Source of the DNA: Lachnospiraceae bacterium A4
Lineage (GTDB): Bacteria > Bacillota > Clostridia > Lachnospirales > Lachnospiraceae
Direction of reading: 5' to 3'
Length of the DNA stretch: 55,211 nucleotides
Assembly: GCA_000403215.2 (NCBI GenBank)
Contig: KE159535.1
Coordinates: forward strand, 30,457 to 85,667
In this document: positions 43,375 through 52,541 of the stretch, in pieces
Position numbering within the stretch: the first letter of the stretch is position 1
Layout of the letters: each line of letters starts with the position of its first letter
Position numbers and translations under genes: made by a program
The notes under the pieces: generated by a model
What the model was told of the DNA's origin: nothing
The model's database searches: none
Seen by the model: only the letters and a program-made list of their open reading frames with translations

Positions 43375-44153
43375 AAACTGTCGCCCTCCTTAAAACTGCC
43401 ATTATAAGAATACCCGTTTCCTTTTGCCTGTTCTTTCTTCATATCCTCTTTTTTCCAGCACTCCATAATGGCTAAATGGTTTTTATATGTTTTTCCGCTG
43501 TAAGCCATATATTCCGACAGATGCTCTATCATGGACTGGTAATCTGCCGGAAAATCAGATTTCAAAATTTCCAGCTCTTTATCCATAAGGCTGACATTTT
43601 CATATCTGCCGTAAAGATTTATCTCCTGCCTTGTGTGTGCGTGTGTGTCCTTTTCTCTCTCACTCTCTCTTATATAATCTCTATTCTCTATACTCTTATC
43701 TCTATACTCTGGTGGACAAATGTCCGCCTTTTGTCCCTCTGCATCAGATAAACCAATCTGCAAAGGAATAGATTTTTCCCTTTCTTTCCTAAGCCTTGAC
43801 AGCTTTTTGCGCTCCCCTTCCGTTGAAGATTTCCCTACCAGCGTTTCAATCTGGCTCATGTAAATCGTGCCTGTTTCGGTAGTTTCCGCAAGCCCAAGCT
43901 CCAAGAAAATTTTTACCGCCCTCTCAACGGTGCCGACCTCATGCCTTGTCAGTGTGGCGATCATCTCCGTTGTCAGCGACAAATGCTCGTTTACTTTCAA
44001 AAATCCGTTGAACTGCAACGATTTCAGGTACATCTTCATCAGGATATTGCTGTATAATATCCCGTCTTTCAGGCTTTCGAGTAAAACAATGGTATCCTGC
44101 TCGAAAAAGTCCTCCTTCAGCTTCAAAAAATAATACTTCCTGTTTTCTGCCAT
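43371..44153 (-). CDS. DnaD-like phage-type replisome organizer
   Basis: The protein is 260 residues. The N-terminal winged helix (RKYYFLKLKEDFFEQDTIVL, LSLTTEMIATLTRHEVGTVE) is the phage replisome organizer domain. A charged low-complexity linker follows, encoded by CT- and GT-rich simple repeats near 43640-43710. A C-terminal segment resembles a DnaD domain tail (MDKELEILKSDFPADYQSMI). It would bind the element's origin and recruit the DnaC-like loader encoded next. Confidence 0.85.
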   Translation of the reverse strand: MAENRKYYFLKLKEDFFEQDTIVLLESLKDGILYSNILMKMYLKSLQFNGFLKVNEHLSLTTEMIATLTRHEVGTVERAVKIFLELGLAETTETGTIYMSQIETLVGKSSTEGERKKLSRLRKEREKSIPLQIGLSDAEGQKADICPPEYRDKSIENRDYIRESEREKDTHAHTRQEINLYGRYENVSLMDKELEILKSDFPADYQSMIEHLSEYMAYSGKTYKNHLAIMECWKKEDMKKEQAKGNGYSYNGSFKEGDSL

Positions 44154-44183
44154 AAAATCCTCCTAATTTCTGCAAATAAAAAA

Positions 44184-44246
44184 CAGGGCAACTATAAAGC
44201 CTGCAAAGGGTATGGTTCTCCCCCTTGTAGGTTTATAATTGCCCTG
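44184..44246. repeat. Long imperfect inverted repeat upstream of the replication operon
   Basis: The 27-nt arms 44184-44210 and 44220-44246 match at about 22 positions (CAGGGCAACTATAAAGCC against CAGGGCAATTATAAACCT, read on opposite strands) around a nine-base loop. The repeat sits 30 bp before the DnaD-like start. It could be an attenuator, an origin structure or an old mobile-element end. Confidence 0.65.
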
Positions 44247-44467
44247 ACGCTGTGTTATCTGCCATTTTTACAAAGACTGCTCGTCTTTTTTGGCTTGTTT
44301 TGTGTTTATTCCGTAATGTTGTGATTTGTAATCATCAACACATTTTTTATTGGCACTAAGCTGTGCCTTGAGGGATATTCTTGCTGTTGTTTGAGATGCT
44401 ATAATAAAGTTGTAACGGGAGTGGCTAATGAGATATAATCAAAAATATAAGGAAAGAGGTACTCATT

Positions 44468-44770
44468 ATGTCACAAAACTACACACCCGAATTTAAGAAG
44501 AAGATTGTCCGCCTTCATGAGGAAGAAGGACGAACCTACAAAAGCATCACCGCAGAGTACGGTGTATCCAAAGCCAGCATCTCCAAATGGTGCAGCGAAT
44601 TCAGCAAAGAATGCCAGGCAAGCCTTCAAGCCAAAGAAGATTATGACTCTATGAAGGAGAACCTCCGTTTAAAGCGGGAAAATGAAGAATTACGCAAGGA
44701 AATTGCATTCTTAAAAAAAGCGGCGGCATTCTTGCAAAGGAAATCGGTTAGAGGCTTACCGGTTTATTGA
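44468..44770 (+). CDS. IS3-family transposase OrfA
   Basis: The protein is 100 residues, ATG with GGAAAGAGG upstream. It has the HTH_Tnp_1 domain (YTPEFKKKIVRLHEEEGRTY, KSITAEYGVSKASISKWC) and a leucine-zipper-like tail (ENLRLKRENEELRKEIAFLKKA). TTA AAA AAA G at 44711-44720 is the classic site for -1 ribosomal frameshifting into orfB. It binds the inverted repeats, while the fused OrfAB is the active transposase. Confidence 0.88.
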   Translation: MSQNYTPEFKKKIVRLHEEEGRTYKSITAEYGVSKASISKWCSEFSKECQASLQAKEDYDSMKENLRLKRENEELRKEIAFLKKAAAFLQRKSVRGLPVY

Positions 44771-45611
44771 CCAACACCATGAAGAATTCGGCACCCGCTG
44801 GCTGTTACGGCGCCTGAGGATCTGCCCGAATGCCTATTATAACTACCGGAAACACCGGAAGGCGGATTATTACGCCAAAAAAACAGCAGTCCAGGAAAAG
44901 ATTGCGGAAATCTACCACAGGCACAAAGGTGTTGACGGTTACCGCAGCATGACGGTCTATTTAAGGCGCGAAGGGTATGGCTACAGCACCACGACCATCC
45001 ATAAATATATGAATACTGAGATGGGCCTGCATTCCATCGTCCGCCCTAAAAAACCCGGGACAAAGCCTGGGAAGGCGCATAAAATATTCGGGAACAAGCT
45101 AAAGCAGGACTTCCATGCGGACAGACCAAACCAAAAGTGGTGTACAGATTTCACATATCTATTTCTGAAAAATGGGGAAGTTCGTTATAACTGCACCATC
45201 ATAGACCTTTATGACCGCAGTGTGATCGCCAGCATAACAGACCAGCACATCACCAGCGGCCTGGCAATCCGCACGCTGAAGAAGGCACTGGATTCACAGC
45301 ACCTTTCAAAAGGCGGGCTGATCCTGCACAGTGACCAGGGAAGCCAGTATACATCAAAGGCTTTCATAGAGTTCTGCGGGTCTGCCCATGTGACCCAGAG
45401 CATGAGCAAAGCCGGATACCCATACGATAATGCGCCAATGGAGAGGTACTTCAACACCCTGAAGAACGAATGCACCAACCTGTATGAATTCAGGACGGAG
45501 GAGGAACTGTACCAGACTGTGGAGGAATTCGCCTATGCGACCTACAATCATGTGCGTCCACACAGCTATAACGGCTACCGCACGCCATACCAGGCGCGGA
45601 CAGCAGCATAA
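44715..45611 (+). pseudogene. IS3-family transposase OrfB, apparently separated by a one-base deletion
   Basis: The frame has no start codon before 44949 and encodes LEAYRFIDQHHEEFGTRWLL, then the rve integrase core: DFHADRPNQKWCTDFTYL, LILHSDQGSQYTS, and PMERYFNTLKNE with the DDE triad. A -1 shift at the slippery site leads into SGGILAKEIG and then a TAG at 44749. One extra base at about 44747 would join this to GLEAYRF. A deletion there has probably broken the fusion. Alternatively a different recoding is used. Confidence 0.75.
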
Positions 45612-45640
45612 GGAGAGGCGGGAAACAGCGAAGAAGGAAT

Positions 45641-46741
45641 CGTGTCTGACGGACGAACCCGCAGGAAAGGTGCGGGACGCAGACCGTTTGTGGAACATCA
45701 GCCGGATGTCATAAAGGCTATTGAAAAGATTATTGACGGGCAGACTTACGGTGACCCCTCAAAAATGCTCCACTGGGTTCCACAGAGCATGAGCCTCCGA
45801 AAAATCGAGGCCATCCTGATTGATGAATACGGGATACAGGTCAGTTATGTCAAAGTGTCCCAGCTGCTCACAGACATGGGGTACAGCAAGCAGGTGAACC
45901 AAAAAATGCTGCAGGCTGGCGAGCCGAGCCCTGACCGTGATGAGCAGTTTGGGCTCATCAACGATCTGGCAAAACAGTACCTTGAAGCAGGTGATCCTAT
46001 GATCTCCGTTGATACAAAGAAAAAGGAGAACATCGGCAATTTTAAGAACAACGGAGCAGAATACCGTAAAACCAAGGATCCGCGTAAAGTGTGGGATCAT
46101 GACTTTCCTGTTGCTGAATTGGGAAAAGTGAATCCTTATGGCGTTTATGTGTTGAACAGCAATACTGGCTTCATCAATCTTGGCACTGACCATGACACGT
46201 CAGAATTCGCTGTTGCCAATATTGCGGCATGGTGGGATTCCTGCGGGAAAAATTCGTTTCCAGAAGCCAGGAGAATCTACATAACATGCGATGGGAGCGG
46301 CAGTAATTCATCTCGCAGCCGGGCATGGAAATGCGGATTGCAGAAACTTGCGGATTACACCGGTCTTGAGATCATGGTATCGCATTATCCTCCGGGGGCA
46401 TCCAAGTGGAACAAGATAGAACACAGGATGTTTTGCTATATTTCCAAAAATTGGCAGGGTAAGCCGCTCATTGACATTGAAACCGTTGTCAGTCTGATAT
46501 CCAACACAACTACTCAAAATGATTTAAAGATAGACTGCCTTGTAGACAACAATGTTTATCCAATCGGACGGAAAGTATCTGATGACGAGCTTGCCCAAGT
46601 CAACCATATTCCATATGAACGATTAGGCAGGTGGAATTATACTATTATGCCAAATTGCAAGGAATAATTTATTAACAGTTCCTAAGCAACAATCCAATAT
46701 ATTTTTAGCCACAAGTGTTACAAAAAAGCTTGACCACTACA
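45641..46741 (+). mobile_element. ISAzo13-family element, 5'-truncated (copy 1)
   Basis: The right end is fixed by comparison with the window's last 93 bases, which are its reverse complement up to TGTAGTGGTCAAGC. The left end, including the transposase N-terminus, is missing where the IS3 element ends. It interrupts the AlbA/Schlafen-type gene at 46742. Confidence 0.85.
45642..46667 (+). pseudogene. ISAzo13-family transposase lacking its N-terminus
   Basis: The remaining 341 codons begin GRTRRKGAGRRPF and lack roughly the first 80-100 residues with the HTH. The DDE core is present: MISVDTKKKENIGNF, IYITCDGSGSNSSRSRAW and HYPPGASKWNKIEHRMF. The reading frame is open from a GTG, so it may be translated, but it has lost its DNA-binding part. 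Confidence 0.85.
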
Positions 46742-47126
46742 TATACCGCTTTTCCTTAAATGCAGTAGGTATCTCAAAAGCCGCAGGTATGACCAATACG
46801 ACAACTCTTTTTTGCTGAATCTCAACTTCCTCAAAAGAAAAATTCAGGCTCGGAGAAAGATTTCGTGCAAGATAATTCTGATAAGGTTCTTTATTATGGT
46901 CACAATATTGATTGAATGTCGTCCCAACTATTTTATGATTCTCATCCTCAACTCCCCATATAAAATAAGCATATTTCTTATAATGGAACGCTGCAGCATT
47001 TGATAACGCGGAAACATACTCTCCTAATGTTTCCGGTTGAAACCAATTCTCTTTAAATTCAAACCATTCCTGTTCATCATTCATGGCACATAAAGCTAAT
47101 ACAATCTGTTTTATATCCATTGACAT
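46742..47126 (-). pseudogene. AlbA_2/Schlafen-type protein, N-terminal fragment
   Basis: The fragment holds about 128 residues. It reads EWFEFKENWFQPETLGEYVS, ALSNAAAFHYKKYAYFIWGV, EDENHKIVGTTFN, the AlbA_2 (Schlafen AAA-like) domain that opens many predicted ATP-dependent DNA-binding regulators and defence proteins. It is cut after AAFEIPTAFKEKR by the end of ISAzo13; the C-terminal part is gone. Its promoter region carries an unusual operator (47143-47203). Confidence 0.8.
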
Positions 47127-47142
47127 TCTCCTCGATACGGAT

Positions 47143-47203
47143 TTATTCCCAACTTTATTCCCAATTTTTATATTATAAAATGTTGGGAATAAAGTTGGAA
47201 TAA
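47143..47203. promoter_or_regulatory. Quadruple-repeat palindromic operator over the promoter of the Schlafen-type gene
   Basis: TTATTCCCAACTTTATTCCCAA (split as two tandem ATTCCCAA units, 47143-47164) is mirrored by TTGGGAATAAAGTTGGAATAA (47183-47203), one base short of perfect. Between the arms the minus strand reads TTTTATAATATAA, giving a -10-like TATAAT. Four copies of one 8-bp half-site thus bracket the promoter, as expected for autoregulation by a dimeric regulator. Confidence 0.65.
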
Positions 47204-48025
47204 GAATTTATATTATTTTGCTCTTTTTACAAATGCAGGTACTTCTTGAAACATTTCAATTTTGAATTTTATCCTGCTATTTTATAATTTGCCAACTATG
47301 ACACTTACGATTTTGACTCATCCCTACACCCATAAGCCGCACCTGCTTTTCGACAGCCTCCACATTCTGCGCCAACTGCTCTATTGTGCCTGTACGGTTT
47401 TCCGGCTTGATTTCCGGCTGTATCAGTTCCTAATCTTCAAACACAGGGGAAACCTCGCCCTTTGAGGTCTGCCACCGCATAAGGCGGGGAAACCAGCATA
47501 ATCCGTCTTTTATAATCTCTTTAAATGAATTGAGCAGCTCCCCAAGTGCGGTCAACAAACCGCGAAAGCTGTTTCCTGCCTCTATATCCGCCCCGCGCTC
47601 CACATGGTTCGCAAATTCCTCAATCAGCGGTGCAAAGGGAAGATATGACTGTATAAACTGTTTTATCTGCCGGAGTGCTTTCAGGAAGATATTGAAACTT
47701 TCAATCTCCCCGTCCAATTCGTCCAATTTTCTCTGCGTAGTGGACTTTTTATGGTTCAGGACGAGAATGTCAGCCTCCAATCTTATTTTATCTGTTGATA
47801 GCTTTTCAATCTTTTCTTCTTTTGCAACTTTGTATTCCCCAACCGTCAGGTCATGGTTTTTGCCTTTTTTCTTTTCCCTTACTTCTTGTTGGAAGATGGC
47901 TTTCATGTAGTGGTTGTCATCCGCCCGCATTTTATCCTGCAAAACTTCTGATAAGACTTGGGGCGTGAATACAGATCGCTTTGACACTTTTGTTGACAAG
48001 CCGCGCTTAACCCCCCTCCCCCAGG

Positions 48026-50106
48026 CTGTCCGAAAACCCACAATTTTTGGCCATTTTGGGCACAAAAAATGCCAGGTTTTTCGGACATTATTTGTCCGTT
48101 TATAGTTACCTGACCTCGAAAACTGAATAAAATACGCTTTTTTGTTGTTATTTTTCCCATTATGCTGCAACAAGTGCCATCAGTTCTTCAAATGAGAACA
48201 TGTTACACGCCCTGGACAGGTTATATCCCATGGCCATGAGCGCAAATTCCCCACCTACTTTCTGTTTACCCTTTAACAGAAAGCAGGCTGCTCCCATTGC
48301 TCGTTTTATTGTTCCAAACGGATGCTCTGAAATACACATCCGCTGGTTCATTTTTTCCCTGTCCGGCCTGAGTTTAAACCTGACTACCTTTTTCTTTTCA
48401 AAATGGTACTTTGCCTTCTTCTGGTTCTTTTTTCCTGGTTTCTCTGTTTCTTCTTCTGAGTTTTCCGCTTCTTCCGGTTTCCACCACTTTGCTTTCTTTT
48501 CCAGGCTGTCTTTGCCAAAATCCGTTTCCTTCCAGTTCGTGTTTCCCTTCCCGTTCACACACTTATCACGGTATGGGCATCCCTTGCACGCCTGCCTGTT
48601 GGCATATCTTGTCGCCCCATTTTTTTTGATGCTTTTTCTCCTGAGGATTTCCCCTCCGGGACAGTAAACCAGATCCCTTTCCGGATCCCTGACAAAATAC
48701 CCTTCCCCTGCACGGTTTTTCATTTCCTCTTCTGTTCCATAGGGGCTCTCCACTTTTTGTTCCGGCCCGTCCGAAACTTTTCTCCTTACCTCTGCTACCT
48801 CCATACCTTCTATTACATCCGCATATGCTTCCGGCACCACTCCCGCATGAAGACATCTCTTCAGTTCTTCTGCATTCGTGCCTGCTGTATTTAACTCCCC
48901 TGCTTCCTCATACTCGATCTCCAGTTCATATGTGTCCTGTCCGTCTGGCAGAATGACATTAGGAATAATTCCTTTCTCAAGACATGACACCATATCTTCG
49001 GCCTGTTCGTATCCCTTATCTGCCACAGCTTCAATAATCCTGTCCCCGGCTTCCTGTTTAATGGACTCCGCTGTCGGAGCAATTAATCCATGGTCTGTTG
49101 CCTGGTTTGTCGCCAGGTAATCCATGATCAGGTGCGTCTCTGAATCCACTGCTGTCTGGACATTGTACGACACGTCCATTCCATTTTTATTTTTCATCAG
49201 CCGCGCATCTGCATCTGTCAGTGAAATCTGCGTGTGGTTTTCTTTCTCCATCAGTTCCCTGTATGAACGGTATTTCTCCAGTCTTTCCTCTGCCTCCTTC
49301 AGTTTTGCTTCCAGTTCTTCCCTGGTCAGCGTTCCACTGGCAGCCTCCTCCTCTTTATCCGCTTCCTCTATCAGCCGCAGGTATTCCTGTGTGTGGTCTT
49401 CCAGCCACTTTATCCTGTCATCCAGTTTCATAATGGTAAAATTGCTGTCTTTTCCATTCCAGGCTTTAAACTTACTCCCATCTATAGACACGTATCCTGT
49501 TTCCAGATCTACGGTTACCCTTTTTAGAAATTCCTTAAATACTTCCTTTAAATTGTCTGCATTGTCTTTCCTGAAATCAGATATCGTGCGGAAGTCAGGA
49601 CGGAGTCCGCCAAGCATCCACATAACTTCAATGTTTGTGACGCATGCCGCCTCAAGTTTTCTGGATGACCGGATGTTATTGCGGTATCCGTATAGATATA
49701 GTTTCAGCATACTCTGCGGATCATAACATGGCCTTCCTTCAAAACTTGGTTCTGTTTTTTCGAATCCCATCTCTTTTAAGTCTATGTGATCCACAAAACA
49801 ATCGATTACTCTTGCAATACTATCCCATTCCACCATGGAATCAAGTGTATTTATTACCGCCTGGTTTCTATTGATAGGTTTTACTATATATGGCATGGAA
49901 AACACCCCGCTAAACTGGAACTTTTAAGATACTCCCATTATACCAGATATTGGTGGAAAAGTCCCACATATTTGTTTATTTAGCGTACTTTATTCAGTTT
50001 TCAAGGTGCATTTATAAAAATCGCTCTGTAAGCGTTTTTTAGCTCTGTTTGGGCGATAATCCTACGTTTAAAATCCTGTTATCGCCTCTCAGGGGTTTTC
50101 GGACAG
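48026..50106 (-). mobile_element. IS1182-family element inside mobV
   Basis: The outer ends carry CTGTCCGAAAACCC (48026-48039) and its complement (50093-50106). CTCCCCCA occurs on both flanks (about 48016-48023 and 50108-50115), a likely 8-bp target duplication. A second inner inverted pair (GAAAACTGAATAAA-TACGC, 48117-48136 and 49983-50002) lies closer to the transposase and may be the true terminal repeats of the IS, with the outer part an extension. GGTTTTTCGGACA occurs again at 48075-48087. Confidence 0.75.
48160..49896 (-). CDS. IS1182-family DDE transposase
   Basis: About 578 residues from the ATG at 49896, with GGGGTG upstream; a GTG at 49905 is in frame. The N-terminal DUF772-type region is GRPCYDPQSMLKLYLYGYRN and LRPDFRTISDFRKDN. 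The DDE core includes YVSIDGSKFKAWNGKD, IIEAVADKGYEQAEDM and the Glu in ISEHPFGTIKRAMG. A CxxC zinc segment (ACKGCPYRDKC) and a charged insertion (EEAENSEEETEKPGKKNQKK) precede the last. No disruption is seen. It is the only undamaged gene within the mobV region. Confidence 0.92.
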   Translation of the reverse strand: MPYIVKPINRNQAVINTLDSMVEWDSIARVIDCFVDHIDLKEMGFEKTEPSFEGRPCYDPQSMLKLYLYGYRNNIRSSRKLEAACVTNIEVMWMLGGLRPDFRTISDFRKDNADNLKEVFKEFLKRVTVDLETGYVSIDGSKFKAWNGKDSNFTIMKLDDRIKWLEDHTQEYLRLIEEADKEEEAASGTLTREELEAKLKEAEERLEKYRSYRELMEKENHTQISLTDADARLMKNKNGMDVSYNVQTAVDSETHLIMDYLATNQATDHGLIAPTAESIKQEAGDRIIEAVADKGYEQAEDMVSCLEKGIIPNVILPDGQDTYELEIEYEEAGELNTAGTNAEELKRCLHAGVVPEAYADVIEGMEVAEVRRKVSDGPEQKVESPYGTEEEMKNRAGEGYFVRDPERDLVYCPGGEILRRKSIKKNGATRYANRQACKGCPYRDKCVNGKGNTNWKETDFGKDSLEKKAKWWKPEEAENSEEETEKPGKKNQKKAKYHFEKKKVVRFKLRPDREKMNQRMCISEHPFGTIKRAMGAACFLLKGKQKVGGEFALMAMGYNLSRACNMFSFEELMALVAA

Positions 50107-50644
50107 TCTCCCCCACCGGAACACCTACAACGTGCATGTGCGGGCTTGCCTCATCAAAGTGGACTACCGCATTGGCAACCTTAAAATTCGGCAGATATTC
50201 CTGCAGTTTCAAAAGGAGCTGCTTATAGACCTGTTTCATAAATATTTTGTCATCACTGTTCTGCTCCCAAAATATTTTATCCCCGCATTGTATGATGACT
50301 TACACCGCCATGTCCTGTTCCGTTTCGGTTACATGTTCAAAATAATCGCCAATCCGTCTTTCCGGTCTTGTCTGCTTTGCATTGTATTCATGCAGGGCGG
50401 CATCAAATTCTTTGCGGTATACATTTTTCACGTCCTGCATGAGGTTCATTGTCCCATAAAGAAGCGTGATATTATCCCTGCTGTAATCCTGCGAGTGGTA
50501 TTTCCTCAGATTGTGTTTTGCTACTCCTGCGAGTTTTGTCTTGCTGTTGATTGCGCTTTTCTTGTTGCTGATGTGGTTGCTGAAAGAAATCTCTCCCTTG
50601 TTTTTCTCCCTGATTTCAGATTGCGGGGGCTCTCCGAGGGGCAA

Positions 50645-50859
50645 GTTTCACTTGCATGGACTCCTGCGGAGAGCGTTGTCTGCCTTACGGCAGCCAAAAG
50701 GGGAAAAGGTCAGCAAGCTGCGCTTGCTACCCTTAAGCGAAGCCCTGCTTCGCTTTGTGAACATTTGCGTTCAGACAAAAGCCAAAGTGCGGCTTTTATC
50801 TGCCCACAAAGTCTATTAGTGCGCCCCACTACTTTATCGGCAGAATGTAGGTGTTGTGC
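50645..50859. other. Divergent spacer between the two relaxase pseudogenes
   Basis: No gene is visible. It holds short hairpins (CTGCC-ttac-GGCAG at about 50680-50693; GCGAAGC-cct-GCTTCGC at about 50738-50754) and, at the right, a MOBQ-type oriT (50777-50827). Confidence 0.55.
50777..50827 (+). other. Candidate oriT of RSF1010/MOBQ type
   Basis: AAAAGCC-aaagtgc-GGCTTTT (50777-50797) is a 7-bp inverted repeat. Nineteen bases on, TTAGTGCGCCCC (50816-50827) closely resembles the nick region of MOBQ origins (TAAGTGCGCCCT in RSF1010). The mobL-type relaxase gene starts 33 bp downstream, the usual arrangement. The match is from memory of the consensus. Confidence 0.65.
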
Positions 50860-52434
50860 ATGGCTAATGTCACGAAACAGGCAAGCACACGTTTCTCCAT
50901 AGTCAAGCGGAGCAAAGGGCAGTCGGCAGTCGAGAAAGCATCATACATCAGCAGGAGTGTTTTTGTCAGCGAGTTTGACGGGCAGACCTACCGCCCCAAA
51001 TACCATGAGGATTTAGTGCATAGCGAAATCACTCTCCCACCCAATGCGCCCAAAGAGTATGCAGACCGAGCTACCTTATGGAACGCTGTTGAACTGTCAG
51101 AGAAAGGGCAGAAATAACAGCTTGCGAGAATGTTAAAAGCGTCACTCCCCAACGAATGGAGTTACGAACTTGCAGAGGAAGTTGTGAGGGGTTACGTTCA
51201 GCGGAATTTTGTTGATAAAGGTATGTGTGCGGATTGGGCGATACATGACAGCGAGAATGATACATGACAGCGCAATCTCCATATCCATGTTTTACTCACA
51301 ATGCGTCCTCTCAGTGAAAACGGGGAATGGGGAGCGAAACACAAGAAAATCTATGACCTTGACGAAAACGGCGAAAAGATACCAGTGATTGATAAAAAGA
51401 CAGGTCAGCAGAAAGTTGACAAGCGGAACAGGAAACAGTGGAAATGCCACACCGCCGACAGCACCGACTGGAACAGCAAAGAGAACGCCAAAATGTGGCG
51501 CAAGGATTTAGCCGACACAATCAATGCCACCAATGAGCAGTTGGGGATTGCGGTACATTGGGAACACCGTTCTTTTAAGGAACAGGGAATTGACAGAGAG
51601 CCGACTATCCATATCGGGGCGGTTGCCAACGCTTTAGAACGCAAGGGCATACAGACCGAGAGGGGCAATATCAATCGGGAAATCATCAAGAACAATCTGT
51701 TGTTGGAACAGGTAAAAGAAATGCTCATGCTTGCCAAGCAGGAACTTCACAGCGTACAGTATGCCAAAATTAAAAATGCGGCGGTCAGCGTGAAGAATGA
51801 AGTCATAGAGATGATTGCAAAAGTAAGGGAGCGCAAAGGCAGACTTGACTTGCCGATTGTCAGCGGAAAGCACCTAAGAAAAATATCCGACAGAGCCGCC
51901 TTGCAGTCAGCCGACAATGCGGAGAAATTCATCACGACAAGGAAGATAGACAGCTTTGAGAGCCTTGCGAACTTTACAGCGGATAAGGAACAGAGATACC
52001 AAGAGTTGGAAACGGTACATCTTTCAAAGGGGCAGAAACTAAACCGATTAAAGGAACTGTCAAAAATGTATGCCCTCTATGCGCCAATCCAAGCCACCTA
52101 TAAGGAGAGCCAGTCACTCAAAGGATTTGCGAAAATGAAATACGATAAGGAGCATAAGGACAGCTTATCGAAGTACCCCGAATTAAAGGAGCGTATGCAG
52201 AGCCTTTTACAGAATGGGGAAAAGATAACGCCGAAACAGTGGAAAGCCGAGATACAGTCCTTGCAGTCTCAATATGACAGTATTGGCAAAGAGCAGACCA
52301 AGACCGCCACAGAATTAGCGTATGCGGAGGTAATCAGCTACAATAAGAAGAACCTTGAAAGAGAGCTTCAGAACGAGAGCCGACAGCACAGTAAACAGCA
52401 AAGAAAAACTAAGCGGAGGGAGGAAGAAATTTAA
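50860..52434 (+). pseudogene. MobA/MobL-type (MOBQ) relaxase with two nonsense codons
   Basis: From the ATG at 50860: TKQASTRFSIVKRSKGQSAV, EKASYISRSVFVSEFDGQ, the MobA/MobL N-terminus. A TAA (51115-51117) follows ELSEKGQK; the frame continues QLARMLKASLPNEWSYELAE and ADWAIHDSEND. A TGA (51265-51267) follows; QRNLHIHVLLTMRPL is the histidine motif. The rest, to 52434, is open and contains WEHRSFKEQGIDREPTIHIG, typical of the family. Both stops are single changes (Ser TCA or similar, Gly GGA). Without them a 524-residue relaxase would result. Confidence 0.87.
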
Positions 52435-52541
52435 TGTGAATTTTATTGTAAAGATAAGCGTTTTTTTGTATAATTGAAGTGTGGAAGGAGCAGGATATAT
52501 CATATCTTGTACCACAAATTTTTAGAAATCGAGGTGGTAAG

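Larger units (their letters stand above)
44440..45640 (+). mobile_element. IS3-family element
   Basis: An orfA/orfB pair with an A7G slippery site defines the element. Its ends could not be seen: no convincing terminal repeats were found. The right boundary is set by the start of ISAzo13 coding sequence at about 45641, and the left boundary is a guess before the orfA promoter region. Confidence 0.6.
47277..50644 (-). pseudogene. MobV-type (Pre/Mob) relaxase, broken by IS1182 and nonsense codons
   Basis: The start is a TTG at 50644: PLGEPPQSEIREKNKGEISF, SNHISNKKSAINSKTKLAGV, NLRKYHSQDYSRDNITLLYG. An in-frame TAA at about 50300 lies before VIIQCGDKIFWEQNSDD, and the catalytic motif HFDEASPHMHVVGVPVGE follows. 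IS1182 is inserted at 50106/48026. The C-terminal part resumes at VKRGLSTKVSKRSVFTPQVL and runs as a coiled coil to a TAG at 47430. The frame continues beyond it (ELIQPEIKPENRTGTIEQLA) to 47277. MobV enzymes mobilise small plasmids and IMEs; this one is dead. Confidence 0.85.

Noticed and set aside
43630-43720. GT- and CT-rich simple repeats resembling a microsatellite switch
   Set aside because: They lie within the charged linker of the DnaD-like protein, are irregular, and the frame is intact; no sign of phase variation.
48026-48090. A separate MITE (CTGTCCGAAAACC ... GGTTTTTCGGACA) next to IS1182
   Set aside because: The same outer repeat occurs at the other side of the IS and the likely target duplication flanks the whole, so it was treated as part of the IS1182 end, though this is not certain.
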